Shown in pieces: positions 1-9,004 of a DNA stretch of 49,887 bases. This DNA comes from an uncultured Chromatiaceae bacterium (lineage in GTDB: Bacteria; Pseudomonadota; Gammaproteobacteria; Enterobacterales; Alteromonadaceae): NCBI GenBank assembly GCA_937978655.1, contig CALJUX010000086.1, positions 1 through 49,887 on the forward strand, given 5' to 3'. Positions within the stretch are counted from its first letter, which is position 1. Every line of letters begins with the position of its first letter. The position numbers and the translations under genes are program-made. The notes below the pieces were generated by a model that worked only from the letters and a program-made list of their open reading frames with translations, was not told the origin of the DNA and made no database searches.

Positions 1-28
1 CGCTATTAAATTGCTACCTAGCCTAAAA

Positions 29-199
29 TTAGTACGTATAGAGTAGCTCTTCCTTAATGTCGGCGTTCTCCGATCGGTCGCCGAGGCTTGCCGCCCAAGT
101 GACTTTTTGCGTGATCTCCGGACGATACTGACGCCACAAGTAGTTCAATTCCTGAGTTAATTTCTCAAAACCCTCGCGGGTAATTAAATCGGTTCTCAC
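29..199 (-). pseudogene. greB: Truncated greB (transcript cleavage factor, N-terminal part)
   Basis: The first 47 residues match the N-terminal coiled-coil domain of GreB, which helps backtracked RNA polymerase by stimulating cleavage of the transcript 3' end. Visible family motifs are LITREGFEKL, ELNYLWR and VTWAASLGDRSENAD, the last holding the acidic tip residues. After Asp47 (codon 61-59) homology stops abruptly: nine unrelated residues follow, then a stop. Normal GreB is near 158 residues, so the rest of the coiled coil and the whole C-terminal FKBP-like domain are missing. The GTG at 199 is chosen because it aligns with the family start and has AGGA eight bases upstream; a further upstream GTG at 235 would add 12 unmatched residues. 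Divergence from ompR-envZ is the E. coli arrangement. Bases 1-58 look AT-richer than the neighbourhood and could be the end of a mobile element, a rearrangement or an assembly edge. Confidence 0.8.
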
Positions 200-420
200 A
201 GACAGATCCTGTTCATTTTGCCAATGTGGCCACACGGAATGACCAGCACCAGGCGTGGTCAGGGGGTGACATCATCGCCGATTTTCGCGCCGTACTCTAC
301 TGCGCGGCGGCGACAGTTGTTGCGATATCAGGCTGCGCCGGCGTCGCTGACCCGCATATTCAGCGGCCAATCAGAAAAGTTCGGGCAATGTCGCTATGGG
401 CTGAAACAAAAGGAGCTGGT

Positions 421-708
421 ATGAAACATCTGTGGGGGTTTTGTTGGCTGATTTGCAGCTGGCAGGTGCTGGCCGACGATGATGCTTACCGGCAATGTCT
501 GTTGCAGTATCAGCCGCAGGTTGAAGTGGCGGAAGTGGCCGGATTGGTGCGCAATGCCTGCGATCATCTGCATCGTGAACTGGTCGTGCTGCCGCGCAAA
601 AAAGCCTATTGGCAATGTGTACTGGATCATCTTCCACCGGTGAAGACCCGTGAAGTGATGGCTGATTTATTACAAGTGTGTCGGGAGCAACATGATTTTA
701 GAAAATAA
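421..708 (+). CDS. Small secreted four-cysteine protein with an internal duplication
   Basis: A 95-residue protein with a signal peptide (MKHLWGFCWLICSWQVLA, probable cleavage before Asp19). The mature part is two copies of one 40-residue unit: YRQCLL...RNAC and YWQCVL...LQVC. The four cysteines are at 26, 47, 66 and 87, so each unit has exactly 21 residues between its cysteines, which suggests a helical hairpin closed by one disulfide per unit in the periplasm. The start is set by an AAGGAG ribosome site six bases before ATG 421; the frame stays open upstream but lacks a good start. The cysteine pattern recalls small four-cysteine proteins annotated in Vibrio and relatives, but I cannot place it in a family with confidence and the function is unknown. 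Confidence 0.75.
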   Translation: MKHLWGFCWLICSWQVLADDDAYRQCLLQYQPQVEVAEVAGLVRNACDHLHRELVVLPRKKAYWQCVLDHLPPVKTREVMADLLQVCREQHDFRK

Positions 709-857
709 AATGTATAAAAAACAAAGAGATAAATTTATTTAAACTATTGTGGTTTATGTCATCTACGTGTCACAAAAATATGCTGGCGATCCGGGGCGGG
801 CCTTCGCTATAGTCAATCCGAACCTTGAGTTTCACACTCACCTGCGGAGACAGCAAC

Positions 858-1070
858 ATGATGAAAAAAACTGTATTCACTGTCGTGGCCGTTACAGCTG
901 TGTTGCTGAGCGGTTGCGCCACCGTCAAACCCGATTATGCCTTTGTGGTTGATCAGGATCAGGTCAGTAAAGCGGACAACCTGAAGCGGCAACAACGCCA
1001 GGTTGCGCATGTGGTCTGGATCAATCCACCGGTACGTAAAGTGGCGCTGGCCGGGCAACCAAAGCCCTGA
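858..1070 (+). CDS. Small lipoprotein
   Basis: A 70-residue protein with a lipoprotein signal peptide: charged MMKK, a hydrophobic stretch, and the lipobox LLSGC with the acylated Cys near residue 20. Residue +2 after Cys is Ala, which does not signal inner-membrane retention, so the outer membrane is the likely destination. The mature part is short, rich in Gln, Val and Lys, and shows no recognisable domain. ATG 858 is chosen because GGAGA lies seven bases upstream; the next codon is also ATG. A TATAGT -10-like hexamer at 808-813 could be its promoter. A strong terminator follows at 1110-1143, so it is probably monocistronic. Function unknown. Confidence 0.75.
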   Translation: MMKKTVFTVVAVTAVLLSGCATVKPDYAFVVDQDQVSKADNLKRQQRQVAHVVWINPPVRKVALAGQPKP

Positions 1071-1109
1071 CAATGCCGCCTGAAGCGGAAAGAATTTGTA
1101 ACACCTGCA

Positions 1110-1143
1110 CCCGCAATGTCTCGTCAACATTGCGGGTTTTTCG
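1110..1143 (+). terminator. Rho-independent terminator after the small lipoprotein gene
   Basis: A perfect 10-bp stem (cccgcaatgt with acattgcggg), a 7-base loop and a TTTTT tract. It separates the lipoprotein transcript from ompR. Confidence 0.85.
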
Positions 1144-1181
1144 TTTATAGTGGGAAAAATACTGTGGTAAGGACTTTTCTC

Positions 1182-1907
1182 ATGCAAACTCAGGAAACCA
1201 CCAAAATACTGGTCGTCGACGACGATATGCGGCTGCGGGCATTGCTGGAGCGTTATCTGGTCGAGCAGGGTTATATCGTGCGCGCCGCTGCCAACTTTGA
1301 ACAGATGAACCGGCTGATGGAACGGGAAAATTTTCATTTGCTGGTGCTGGACCTGATGCTGCCGGGAGAAGACGGTCTGTCGATTTGTCGCAGGCTGCGT
1401 CAGCAGGAAAATGAAATTCCGATCATTATGCTGACCGCCAAAGGCGACGAAGTCGACCGGATCATCGGGCTTGAAATGGGCGCCGATGATTATCTGCCAA
1501 AACCTTTTAATCCACGTGAGCTGCTGGCGCGCATCCGCGCGGTATTGCGGCGCAAATCCAAAGAACTGCCCGGCGCCCCGACGCAGGAAGAAACCCTGGT
1601 TAAATTTGGTCCTTTCAGCTTTAACCTGGCGACCCGTGAAATGCACAAAGGTGAGCAGCTGATGCCACTGACCAGCGGTGAATTTGCCGTGCTGAAGGTG
1701 CTGGTCAGCCACGCCCGCGAGCCACTGTCGCGGGATAAGCTGATGAATATGGCGCGCGGCCGCGACTATTCGGCGATGGAGCGCAGTATCGACGTCCAGG
1801 TGTCACGCTTACGCCGGATGATTGAAGACGATCCGGCCAGCCCGCGTTATATTCAGACCGTCTGGGGTCTTGGTTATGTCTTCGTGCCGGATGGTGTGGC
1901 CAGCTGA
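1182..1907 (+). CDS. ompR: Response regulator OmpR
   Basis: A 241-residue OmpR/PhoB-type transcription regulator, the partner of EnvZ in osmotic and envelope control. The receiver domain (residues 8-120) has the acidic pair in VVDDD, the phosphorylated Asp57 in LVLDLMLPG, and Lys107 in LPKPFNP. The winged-helix DNA-binding domain (about 138-236) ends with the family motif IQTVWGLGYVF. ATG 1182 with TAAGGA upstream matches the family start; a longer open frame to 1116 would run through the preceding terminator. The stop overlaps the envZ start by one base (TGATG), so translation is coupled. The order ompR-envZ-pckA is conserved with E. coli. Confidence 0.96.
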   Translation: MQTQETTKILVVDDDMRLRALLERYLVEQGYIVRAAANFEQMNRLMERENFHLLVLDLMLPGEDGLSICRRLRQQENEIPIIMLTAKGDEVDRIIGLEMGADDYLPKPFNPRELLARIRAVLRRKSKELPGAPTQEETLVKFGPFSFNLATREMHKGEQLMPLTSGEFAVLKVLVSHAREPLSRDKLMNMARGRDYSAMERSIDVQVSRLRRMIEDDPASPRYIQTVWGLGYVFVPDGVAS

Positions 1908-3226
1908 TGCGGGTATTGCCACGCAGTGCTTTTGGTAAGACCGTTTTTCTGATTGGTTTGTTGTTGCTGATTAACCAGCTGGTGTCTTACTTTCTGGTGG
2001 CTGTGTATGTGATCCAGCCGACATTGCAGCAAACCAACCATCTGATTGCCAAGCAAATTAAAGTGGTCTTTATCGATGTGGGCGGCGAAGGCCGCCTGCT
2101 GTCGGCAGAGCTGACGCAAAAATTCCAGCAGGCGACCGGTATCGATGTGCTGACCGAGGCGCAGGCATTGCGCCAAGGCCTGAATAACGCCATCTATTAC
2201 CAATATTTCTCTGATGAAATGTCACGGGAACTGGGCGGTCCGGCGGAAGTGCGGATTGAACAGGATCAACAGTTTTCTTTTTGGGTCCGGCCGCCGCAGG
2301 CGCCACAGTATTGGATTAAGATCCCGCTGACGGGCCTCAATGAAACCGACTTTTCGCCGCTACAAATTTACATTCTGCTGATTGGTTTTTTAAGTGTGGC
2401 TGGCGGCTGGTGGTTTGCCCGTCAACTGAACCGGCCATTGCAACAATTGCAGCGGGCCGCGATTGCGGTCGGGCGCGGCGACATTCCGGCGCCGCTGCCG
2501 GAAGAAGGCTCCACTGAAATCATTGCAGTGACGCGCGCATTTAACCATATGGCAAAGGGCATCCGGCAGCTGGAGAAAGACCGCAGTCTGCTGATGGCGG
2601 GGGTGTCGCATGATCTGCGTACGCCGCTGACCCGCATCCGGCTGGCCAGTGAAATGGTCAACGAGCAGGATGGCTGGATCCGTGACGGCATCGTCAGTGA
2701 TATTGAAGACATGAATGCCATTATCGACCAGTTTATTGATTACATCCGTCATCACAAAGAAGAGAGCCGCACCGAAGAAGACTTAAATCAGCTGGTGCTG
2801 GAGCAGGTTGACGCGGACCGGTTGCAGCAACGCCAGATCAATACTGAGCTGCTGGAGCCCTTGCCTTTGGTGGCGATCCGGCGCATAGCAATTAAACGTG
2901 TCCTCAGCAATCTGATTGAAAATGCGCTGAAATATTCTGACGGGACTATCGAAGTGCGCACTGGTTACGAAAAAAATCGCCAGCGTGTATATGTGCAGGT
3001 GCGTGATCATGGCCCTGGGATTCCGGAAGATCAGATGACCCAGATGTTTGAACCTTTTACCCAGGGGGATACCGCACGCGGCAGCGCCGGCTCTGGTCTG
3101 GGCCTGGCCATCATCAAGAAAATTGTCGATATGCACCACGGTGAGATCCGCTTGCACAATCATGCATTTGGCGGGCTGGTGGCCACTGTGTATCTGCCGC
3201 TGAAAAAGCTGAAACAGCCAGACTGA
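1907..3226 (+). CDS. envZ: Sensor histidine kinase EnvZ
   Basis: A 439-residue inner-membrane kinase/phosphatase for OmpR. The first membrane segment is at about 12-36, followed by a periplasmic region of about 115 residues, the second membrane segment at about 152-170, a HAMP linker (about 171-223), and a HisKA domain with phospho-acceptor His235 in AGVSHDLRTPLTRIR. The ATP-binding domain has the N box NLIENALKYS and the G boxes DHGPGIP and SGLGLAI. Length is close to the E. coli 450. It starts one base inside the ompR stop. A palindromic terminator follows. Confidence 0.96.
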   Translation: MRVLPRSAFGKTVFLIGLLLLINQLVSYFLVAVYVIQPTLQQTNHLIAKQIKVVFIDVGGEGRLLSAELTQKFQQATGIDVLTEAQALRQGLNNAIYYQYFSDEMSRELGGPAEVRIEQDQQFSFWVRPPQAPQYWIKIPLTGLNETDFSPLQIYILLIGFLSVAGGWWFARQLNRPLQQLQRAAIAVGRGDIPAPLPEEGSTEIIAVTRAFNHMAKGIRQLEKDRSLLMAGVSHDLRTPLTRIRLASEMVNEQDGWIRDGIVSDIEDMNAIIDQFIDYIRHHKEESRTEEDLNQLVLEQVDADRLQQRQINTELLEPLPLVAIRRIAIKRVLSNLIENALKYSDGTIEVRTGYEKNRQRVYVQVRDHGPGIPEDQMTQMFEPFTQGDTARGSAGSGLGLAIIKKIVDMHHGEIRLHNHAFGGLVATVYLPLKKLKQPD

Positions 3227-3246
3227 GCCGTCATCGGTTCCGGATA

Positions 3247-3276
3247 CAACAAAGGCCGCAATTGCGGCCTTTGTTG
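3247..3276. terminator. Bidirectional terminator between envZ and pckA
   Basis: A perfect 30-base palindrome centred on gcaattgc with T-rich flanks on both sides. It lies between the convergent ends of envZ and pckA and can serve both strands. Confidence 0.8.
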
Positions 3277-3295
3277 ATTACAGTGCGGTGCAATA

Positions 3296-4834
3296 TCAGG
3301 CTTTAGGGCCTGCGTTGCGGATCGCTGCAGAAACGTCATATTTCTTGAAGTTGTTCGCAAACTCAGCGGCCAGTTTTGCGGCAAACTGATCGTACTGCGC
3401 TTTATCAGCCCAGGTTTCCCGTGGGTTCAGTAACGCGCTATCGACACCTGGGATTGCCACCGGCACATCCAGATTTAACTGTGGCAGATGGACTGTTTCA
3501 ACACTGGCCAGTTCACCGGACACGATAGCGTCAATGATGGCGCGCGTAGTCGGGATATCAAAACGTTTGCCAACACCGTGTGGGCCACCGGTCCAGCCGG
3601 TATTCACCAGATAGACTTTGGAGTTGAACTCACGCACGCGTTTGATCAGCAGTTCCGCATAAACACCGGCCGGACGCGGGAAAAACGGCGCGCCAAAACA
3701 GGTAGAGAACGTCGATTCAATGGCGGAGGTTGAGCCAATTTCGGTCGAGCCAACTTTGGCGGTATAGCCGGACAGGAAGTGGTAAGCCGCCGCTTCTTCT
3801 GACAGGACTGACACCGGCGGTAACACCCCAGATACGTCACAAGTCAGGAATACCACGGCACGTGGCTCGCCGGCGCGGTTAGCTTCGACGCGTTTTTCCA
3901 CATGAGCCAGCGGATAAGCCGCACGGCTGTTTTGCGTCAGGCTGGCGTCTTTGTAGTCTGGTGTGCGGTTGGCATCCAGCACGACGTTTTCCAGAATAGT
4001 GCCAAAGCGGATGGCGTCCCAAATGACCGGTTCGTTTTTCTTCGACAGGTCGATACATTTGGCATAACAACCGCCTTCGATGTTAAACACACTGCCAGGT
4101 GCCCAGCCGTGCTCGTCATCGCCGATCAGGAAACGTTTTGGATCGGCAGACAATGTGGTTTTGCCGGTGCCTGACAGGCCGAAGAATAATGTGACATCAC
4201 CGGCATCACCGACGTTGGCTGAGCAGTGCATTGGCAGCACCCCTTTAGCCGGTAACAGGAAGTTCTGGACAGAGAACATGGCTTTTTTCATTTCACCGGC
4301 ATAACGCATGCCTGCCAGCAACACTTTGCGCTCGGCAAAGTTGATCATCACGGTGCCGTCTGAATTGGTGCCGTCGACCGCCGGATCACAGCTGAAACCC
4401 GGCACGTTGAGAATTTGCCATGCTGGTTTATCTGCGGTATTCCACTGGGCTGGCGTGATAAACAGGTTTTTGGCGAACACATGCTGCCAGGCAGTTTCAG
4501 TGCGGACGACCACTGGCAGGTAATGTTCCGGGTCAGCACCCACTTCCAGATGCGACATGAAATGTTCACGGTCGTTCAGATAATGTTCTACTTTGTTCCA
4601 CAGGGTATTAAAGACATCCGCCGCTACCGGCTGATTGACATTGCCCCACTGGATATCGTTTTCGGTGCCGGCTTCGCGCACGATAAAACGGTCTTTTGGT
4701 GAACGGCCTGTTCTGTGACCGGTACGCACCACAAGGGCGCCGTTGTCTGCCAGCACACCTTCATGACGGCGGATAGCATGTTCAACCAGATCTGCCACAG
4801 ATAAATCAATGTGACGGTTAGTTTGCGTGGTCAT
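3296..4834 (-). CDS. pckA: Phosphoenolpyruvate carboxykinase (ATP)
   Basis: A 512-residue cytoplasmic enzyme converting oxaloacetate and ATP to phosphoenolpyruvate, CO2 and ADP, the first committed step of gluconeogenesis. The ATP-type family is shown by the P-loop FFGLSGTGKTTLS, followed by the metal-binding GDDEHGW, and the further motifs FGTILENVV and NTGWTGGPHGVGKR. The N-terminal part holds GRSPKDRF. Length is near the usual 530-540. ATG 4834 is preferred to a TTG two codons upstream because GGAG lies ten bases before it and only four before the TTG. It is convergent with envZ, as in E. coli. A TACAAT -10-like hexamer lies at 4882-4887 on this strand. Confidence 0.96.
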   Translation of the reverse strand: MTTQTNRHIDLSVADLVEHAIRRHEGVLADNGALVVRTGHRTGRSPKDRFIVREAGTENDIQWGNVNQPVAADVFNTLWNKVEHYLNDREHFMSHLEVGADPEHYLPVVVRTETAWQHVFAKNLFITPAQWNTADKPAWQILNVPGFSCDPAVDGTNSDGTVMINFAERKVLLAGMRYAGEMKKAMFSVQNFLLPAKGVLPMHCSANVGDAGDVTLFFGLSGTGKTTLSADPKRFLIGDDEHGWAPGSVFNIEGGCYAKCIDLSKKNEPVIWDAIRFGTILENVVLDANRTPDYKDASLTQNSRAAYPLAHVEKRVEANRAGEPRAVVFLTCDVSGVLPPVSVLSEEAAAYHFLSGYTAKVGSTEIGSTSAIESTFSTCFGAPFFPRPAGVYAELLIKRVREFNSKVYLVNTGWTGGPHGVGKRFDIPTTRAIIDAIVSGELASVETVHLPQLNLDVPVAIPGVDSALLNPRETWADKAQYDQFAAKLAAEFANNFKKYDVSAAIRNAGPKA

Positions 4835-5199
4835 TCTCAACAGACTCCTTCGGTACAGAGCAGGGATTAGAGTTCCTGATCATTGTACCGTAAGCCGACA
4901 TTTCGGGCGACAAAAAAATGTGGTCTGAACTGATCTGATCTGAGATTGACGTGGCAAAAAACGCTGAAATTGCATAAAAATGCAACGTATCAGTAGTTTT
5001 TACCGCATAAAAACTGTTTTTTGCGCGTAATTATTACCAGTCAATTTTCAGTTTCAGCGCTTTTACCCGACAAAAATGCGCGGTGCAGAATCTGCAGCCA
5101 GACCAATAAACGGATTTTTGTGTTTTTTGGCTGATTTTGTGTTAACTGTGCAGGTTATAACAAGAAAGGCTAATACACATTCGTCCATCGGAGGCAAAC
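4835..5199. other. Divergent intergenic control region, pckA / S8 protease
   Basis: This 365-base stretch holds no gene that I can support. It is AT-rich with many A and T runs. On the minus strand a TACAAT hexamer (complement of 4882-4887) may be the pckA -10. On the plus strand TATAAC at 5156-5161 may be the protease -10, although neither has a good -35 at the right spacing. An inverted repeat TTGCAT-AAAA-ATGCAA lies at 4970-4985 and could bind a regulator. GGAGG just before 5200 is the protease ribosome site. Confidence 0.45.
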
Positions 5200-8100
5200 A
5201 TGCAACAACTAGTAAAATCTGCGGTCGCAACAGCGGTCGGTCTGGCGATTTCTGGCAGTGTCTGTGCGGCGACACTGGAGCAATACCGGATGGGAACGGC
5301 GCTGGTCACTGACTATGTGCCGGCACAACAGGAAGCAGTAGCGCTGACCAGCGGCTTTGATGCCGGGCTGCCAAGTGCTTATTACGTGGTACTGAAGCAG
5401 CCGGGGCTTACTGCGCTGCAACTGGCCGGCACTGATGTGTCCTTGCGCAATAATGTGACGGCAGATATGGCCACCTTGCAGCAGGAGGTCATGCAGGAAC
5501 TGCAGGCGCTGGACCCTGACGCTGAAGTGATATTACAGACACGCAATCTGGCCTCAGGCCTGGTGGTGCTGGCATCCCCAGATGCGCTGGACAGCTTGCG
5601 GCAGTCGCCGGTCGTGGAAGGCATTTATCCGTTGTATGACAGCAAGCCCCTGCTGAGCCAGAGTGTGGAATACATGAATGCCAAAGCGCTGATCACGGCG
5701 GGCACCGCCACTGGCAAAGGCATCCGCGTCGCCGTGCTCGACAGCGGTGTGGACTACACCCACAAAGCCATCGGCGGCCTGGGTACTCCGGCGGCATATA
5801 CTGCAGTTGATCAAACCGCGGCACCGGCCTGGCCACAAGGCAAAGTGGTGGGCGGTTATGACTTTGTCAATAACGATCCGAACCCGATAGACCCGTCCAC
5901 GGGCGGCCATGGGACACAAGTCGCCTCCTCGGTGCTGGCGACTGCACCTGATGCAACTTTGTATGCCTATACCGTCTGTACCGGCACGTGCCCGGCGGCA
6001 GCACAAATCGGTGCACTGGAAGCGGCGATGGACCCCAACGGCGACGGCGACAGCAGTGATCGCGTTAATGTGGTGAATATGTCGCTGGGTGCCCAGTTTG
6101 GCTCGACACAAACAATCACAGGAACTCAGCTGTTAATTCAGAAAGCGGCAGAGCTGGGCGTCAGTATGGTGATCTCCGCCGGCAACGACGGCCCGAACCC
6201 GTTCCGGGTTGGCGGACCCAGCACCACCCCCAATGCACTGTCAGTTGGCGCTATGACTCATCCGGCCGGCACCAGCCCGGTGTTTGAAAGTAATACTATC
6301 GACGGCAAAAAAGTCAGCATGCTCGGCTCGGCGTTTAATCCGGGCAGTGCATTTGCCTTTGATCAAACCACAGCACCGCTGGTGTATGTGAAAGACAATG
6401 CGCTGGGCTGTAATGCGTTTGCAGCGGACTCGCTGAAAGACAAAGCGGCGTTGATTGACCGCGGTACCTGTAACTTCACCGCCAAAGTGATCAACGCGCA
6501 AAACGCCGGGGCGAAATTTGTCATTCTGGTCAACAATACCGCCGGGGCCGGCGCCTTCTCGGGCGGTGGTGCTGATCCGGCAGTGAAAATCCCGTCTGTG
6601 GGCATTTCACTGGAAGATGGCGCCGCGATCAAAGCGGCACTGGATAAAGGTGCAGTCAACTACAGCGTCAAATCAACCGCCATCAGTACCGCTGGCGGTA
6701 TCGCCACATTCACCTCACGCGGGCCGGCGATGCAAGGCCTGCTGAAACCGGAAATTACCGCACCTGGTACCAATATTCTGATGGCCAGTGTCGGCACCGG
6801 TGATAAATTTGGTTTGAATTCGGGGACGTCGTTCTCCGGACCGCTGACCGCCGGCGCTGTGGCTCAGCTGCGGCAGTTGTTCCCGAACCGCAGCGCACAG
6901 GAAGTGAAAGCCACCCTGATGAACGCAGCGAATCCGGAAGTGTATAACCTGCCAAAAGCGCACCCGCAAGCAGTACTGGCACCGATCTCGGCAATAGGTG
7001 CAGGTCTGGTTGATGTGGATAAAGCCGCCAAATTGCCGGTGGCCGCCTGGGTAGAGGACAGCAGCTTTAATACCAAACAAGCCGCCTTGTCGTTTGGTCT
7101 GCAGAGCATGACGCAAAAAACCACGTTGAAAAAAACCGTCACGCTGAAAAACTTCAGCAGCACGGCCAGAACTTATAACCTACGGATCAAAGACCGTTTT
7201 GCCGAAGATACTGCAACAGGGGCTCTGAGCTGGAATATTCCGGCCTCTGTGACGGTGCCGGCCAGTCAGAGCACTACTTTTGAGGTCAGCCTGACAGTCG
7301 ACCCTAGCAAACTGCCAGCCTTTGGTCTGCAGAACACCACGCCGACGTTACAGAAAGACGCCGCACTGACCAAAGTGGAATATGACGGCGCGCTGGTATT
7401 TGATGATCCGGCCGTCAGCGGTGATTACGATTTGCATCTGGTGTATCACCTGATCCCACAAGCGCAGGCCGCGCTGGCGGTGAATGGCAAAGTGCTGGGT
7501 GGGAAGCCACAAATTGTGGTGAAAAATACCGGCGCGGTGGCGGCAGAACTGTATTCAACGCAGCTGGTGGCGACAGATGGCAAAGAAGCGGTGACGCAGG
7601 ATATCCGGGCCGTGTCGCTGGATGTTTTGTCGGTACCTACCAGCAGCTGTGCCTCAGGGTACCTGCTGGCGCCGACCATTACACTGGAAAAGGGGCTGAC
7701 CCATTTGCTGCAGGCGAACCTCGGGGTGGACCTGGATGTCAACAGTGACGGCAAATATGATTTCTCAGTGTACAGCCTGCTGTTGACGCGACTCGGTGAC
7801 AGTTATGCCGGCGTGCCGGGGCTGATGGGCAGCTTTGCGGTGCCTTATGGCACGACCAATGGTTTTGTCGGCAATATGTTCCACGCCACTGGCCAGCGTA
7901 ATGTCACGCTGTCGGCCTGTTTTGACCGGATTGGGCTGGCAGCCGCTGATATCGGTAAAAAAGTCACAATGCGCGCCTTTGCCATCAACAATGGCAGTGC
8001 ACTGGGCCTGGCGTCTGGCGCAGCGGCGGACGATACAGTGATCGCTGACGCGGTGATTGCCCCTGCCGCAGAAGTCACCTTCGTCGCTGGCGACAAAGCA

Positions 8101-8880
8101 CTGACAACGCTGGAACCTGGTGCTGAAGCGGTGATCAACGTGCCAAAAGAAGTCACTGGCAAAGGTTTTGTGTTGTTATCTGATGTCGGCGATGCGATGT
8201 TCTCGGCTGATCTGACGCCGGTGGAACAAGCGCCGGTGGTCTCTGCCGGACAGCGCTTCAGTGTGAAAGAAAACGCAGCCGCTGGCGCTGTGGTTGGTCA
8301 GATCAGCACAGACGCCGATTTCAGTAATGGGGTGACTGAGTTTGCTCTGGCCGGCAGTACATCGGCGTTAGTCGGAGTGGAAAAAGACGGCCGGATCCTG
8401 GTGAAAGGGGCGCTGGACTACGACAAAGGCATGACCACGGTGGCGCTGGAAGTGGTGGCAAAAAATACCGCCGGACTCAGCTCCGCGCCGGCCAAAGTGA
8501 CGGTCGATCTGCTGAACGTGGCCGATGAAAAGCCAGTGGTTACTTTTGGTAATCTGGCGACTAATCTCAGACAAGGCACAGCCGCCGGGACTGTGGTGGC
8601 GAAAGTCAGCACTACCATCACGGAAGCTGGTGCTGTGCTGAAAACGGTCAGTGTCAGCCCGGATCTGTTCACTTATGCCAATGGCAATATCGTGTTGGCC
8701 AGAACCCCCGGAGCTGCGGAAACCGGCACACAAAGTTTCAGTGTGACCGCCACTGACAGTTCAGGCATGACGTCAGATGCGGCCAGTGCCTCAGTACAGA
8801 TCGCGAAGAAATCCAGCGGTGGTATGGGGCTGTTCAGCTTACTGCTGTTACCGCTGCTGCTGTGGCGCCGGCAGCGCTGA
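5200..8880 (+). CDS. Secreted S8 (subtilisin-like) serine protease with PA domain and GlyGly-CTERM
   Basis: A 1226-residue extracellular protease. The signal peptide ends near residue 23 (SGSVCA). A propeptide/inhibitor-like region follows to about 150. The catalytic domain has Asp181 (VAVLDSGVD), His237 (GGHGTQVA), oxyanion Asn329 (ISAGNDGPN) and Ser544 (NSGTSFSGP). A protease-associated (PA) domain is inserted at about 400-490 (LIDRGTCNFTAKV). After the catalytic core come beta-rich regions, including cadherin-like repeats near 1010-1190. The last 23 residues are a GlyGly-CTERM signal: SSGG, a hydrophobic LLLLPLLL stretch and a basic RRQR end. Such tails are known from type II secretion cargo trimmed by rhombosortase. 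The gsp operon lies about 6 kb downstream. GGAGG precedes ATG 5200. It is convergent with another S8 protease of a different build. Confidence 0.93.
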   Translation: MQQLVKSAVATAVGLAISGSVCAATLEQYRMGTALVTDYVPAQQEAVALTSGFDAGLPSAYYVVLKQPGLTALQLAGTDVSLRNNVTADMATLQQEVMQELQALDPDAEVILQTRNLASGLVVLASPDALDSLRQSPVVEGIYPLYDSKPLLSQSVEYMNAKALITAGTATGKGIRVAVLDSGVDYTHKAIGGLGTPAAYTAVDQTAAPAWPQGKVVGGYDFVNNDPNPIDPSTGGHGTQVASSVLATAPDATLYAYTVCTGTCPAAAQIGALEAAMDPNGDGDSSDRVNVVNMSLGAQFGSTQTITGTQLLIQKAAELGVSMVISAGNDGPNPFRVGGPSTTPNALSVGAMTHPAGTSPVFESNTIDGKKVSMLGSAFNPGSAFAFDQTTAPLVYVKDNALGCNAFAADSLKDKAALIDRGTCNFTAKVINAQNAGAKFVILVNNTAGAGAFSGGGADPAVKIPSVGISLEDGAAIKAALDKGAVNYSVKSTAISTAGGIATFTSRGPAMQGLLKPEITAPGTNILMASVGTGDKFGLNSGTSFSGPLTAGAVAQLRQLFPNRSAQEVKATLMNAANPEVYNLPKAHPQAVLAPISAIGAGLVDVDKAAKLPVAAWVEDSSFNTKQAALSFGLQSMTQKTTLKKTVTLKNFSSTARTYNLRIKDRFAEDTATGALSWNIPASVTVPASQSTTFEVSLTVDPSKLPAFGLQNTTPTLQKDAALTKVEYDGALVFDDPAVSGDYDLHLVYHLIPQAQAALAVNGKVLGGKPQIVVKNTGAVAAELYSTQLVATDGKEAVTQDIRAVSLDVLSVPTSSCASGYLLAPTITLEKGLTHLLQANLGVDLDVNSDGKYDFSVYSLLLTRLGDSYAGVPGLMGSFAVPYGTTNGFVGNMFHATGQRNVTLSACFDRIGLAAADIGKKVTMRAFAINNGSALGLASGAAADDTVIADAVIAPAAEVTFVAGDKALTTLEPGAEAVINVPKEVTGKGFVLLSDVGDAMFSADLTPVEQAPVVSAGQRFSVKENAAAGAVVGQISTDADFSNGVTEFALAGSTSALVGVEKDGRILVKGALDYDKGMTTVALEVVAKNTAGLSSAPAKVTVDLLNVADEKPVVTFGNLATNLRQGTAAGTVVAKVSTTITEAGAVLKTVSVSPDLFTYANGNIVLARTPGAAETGTQSFSVTATDSSGMTSDAASASVQIAKKSSGGMGLFSLLLLPLLLWRRQR

Positions 8881-8896
8881 GACTGACAGCACAGAC

Positions 8897-8928
8897 AAAA
8901 AAGCCTGCAGCATTGCAGGCTTTTTTTT
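8897..8928 (+). terminator. Terminator of the first S8 protease gene
   Basis: Stem gcctgca/tgcaggc with a GCAT loop, an A run before and eight T after. Confidence 0.85.
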
Positions 8929-8955
8929 GCTGCAGTGTTGTCAGACCGCACCGAT

Positions 8956-8981
8956 AAAAAAACGCCGGTCAGTGACCGGCG
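8956..8981 (-). terminator. Terminator of the second S8 protease gene
   Basis: Stem cgccggtca/tgaccggcg. The run of seven A on the plus strand (8956-8962) gives the U tract of the minus-strand transcript. It lies back to back with the terminator of the facing gene. Confidence 0.8.
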
Positions 8982-9004
8982 TTTGATTTTATCGCAGGAT
9001 GGTC

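Noticed and set aside
813..1712. A 299-codon open frame on the minus strand across the lipoprotein gene and ompR
   Set aside because: It is antisense to clearly conserved OmpR, crosses a terminator, and its translation has no domain or signal.
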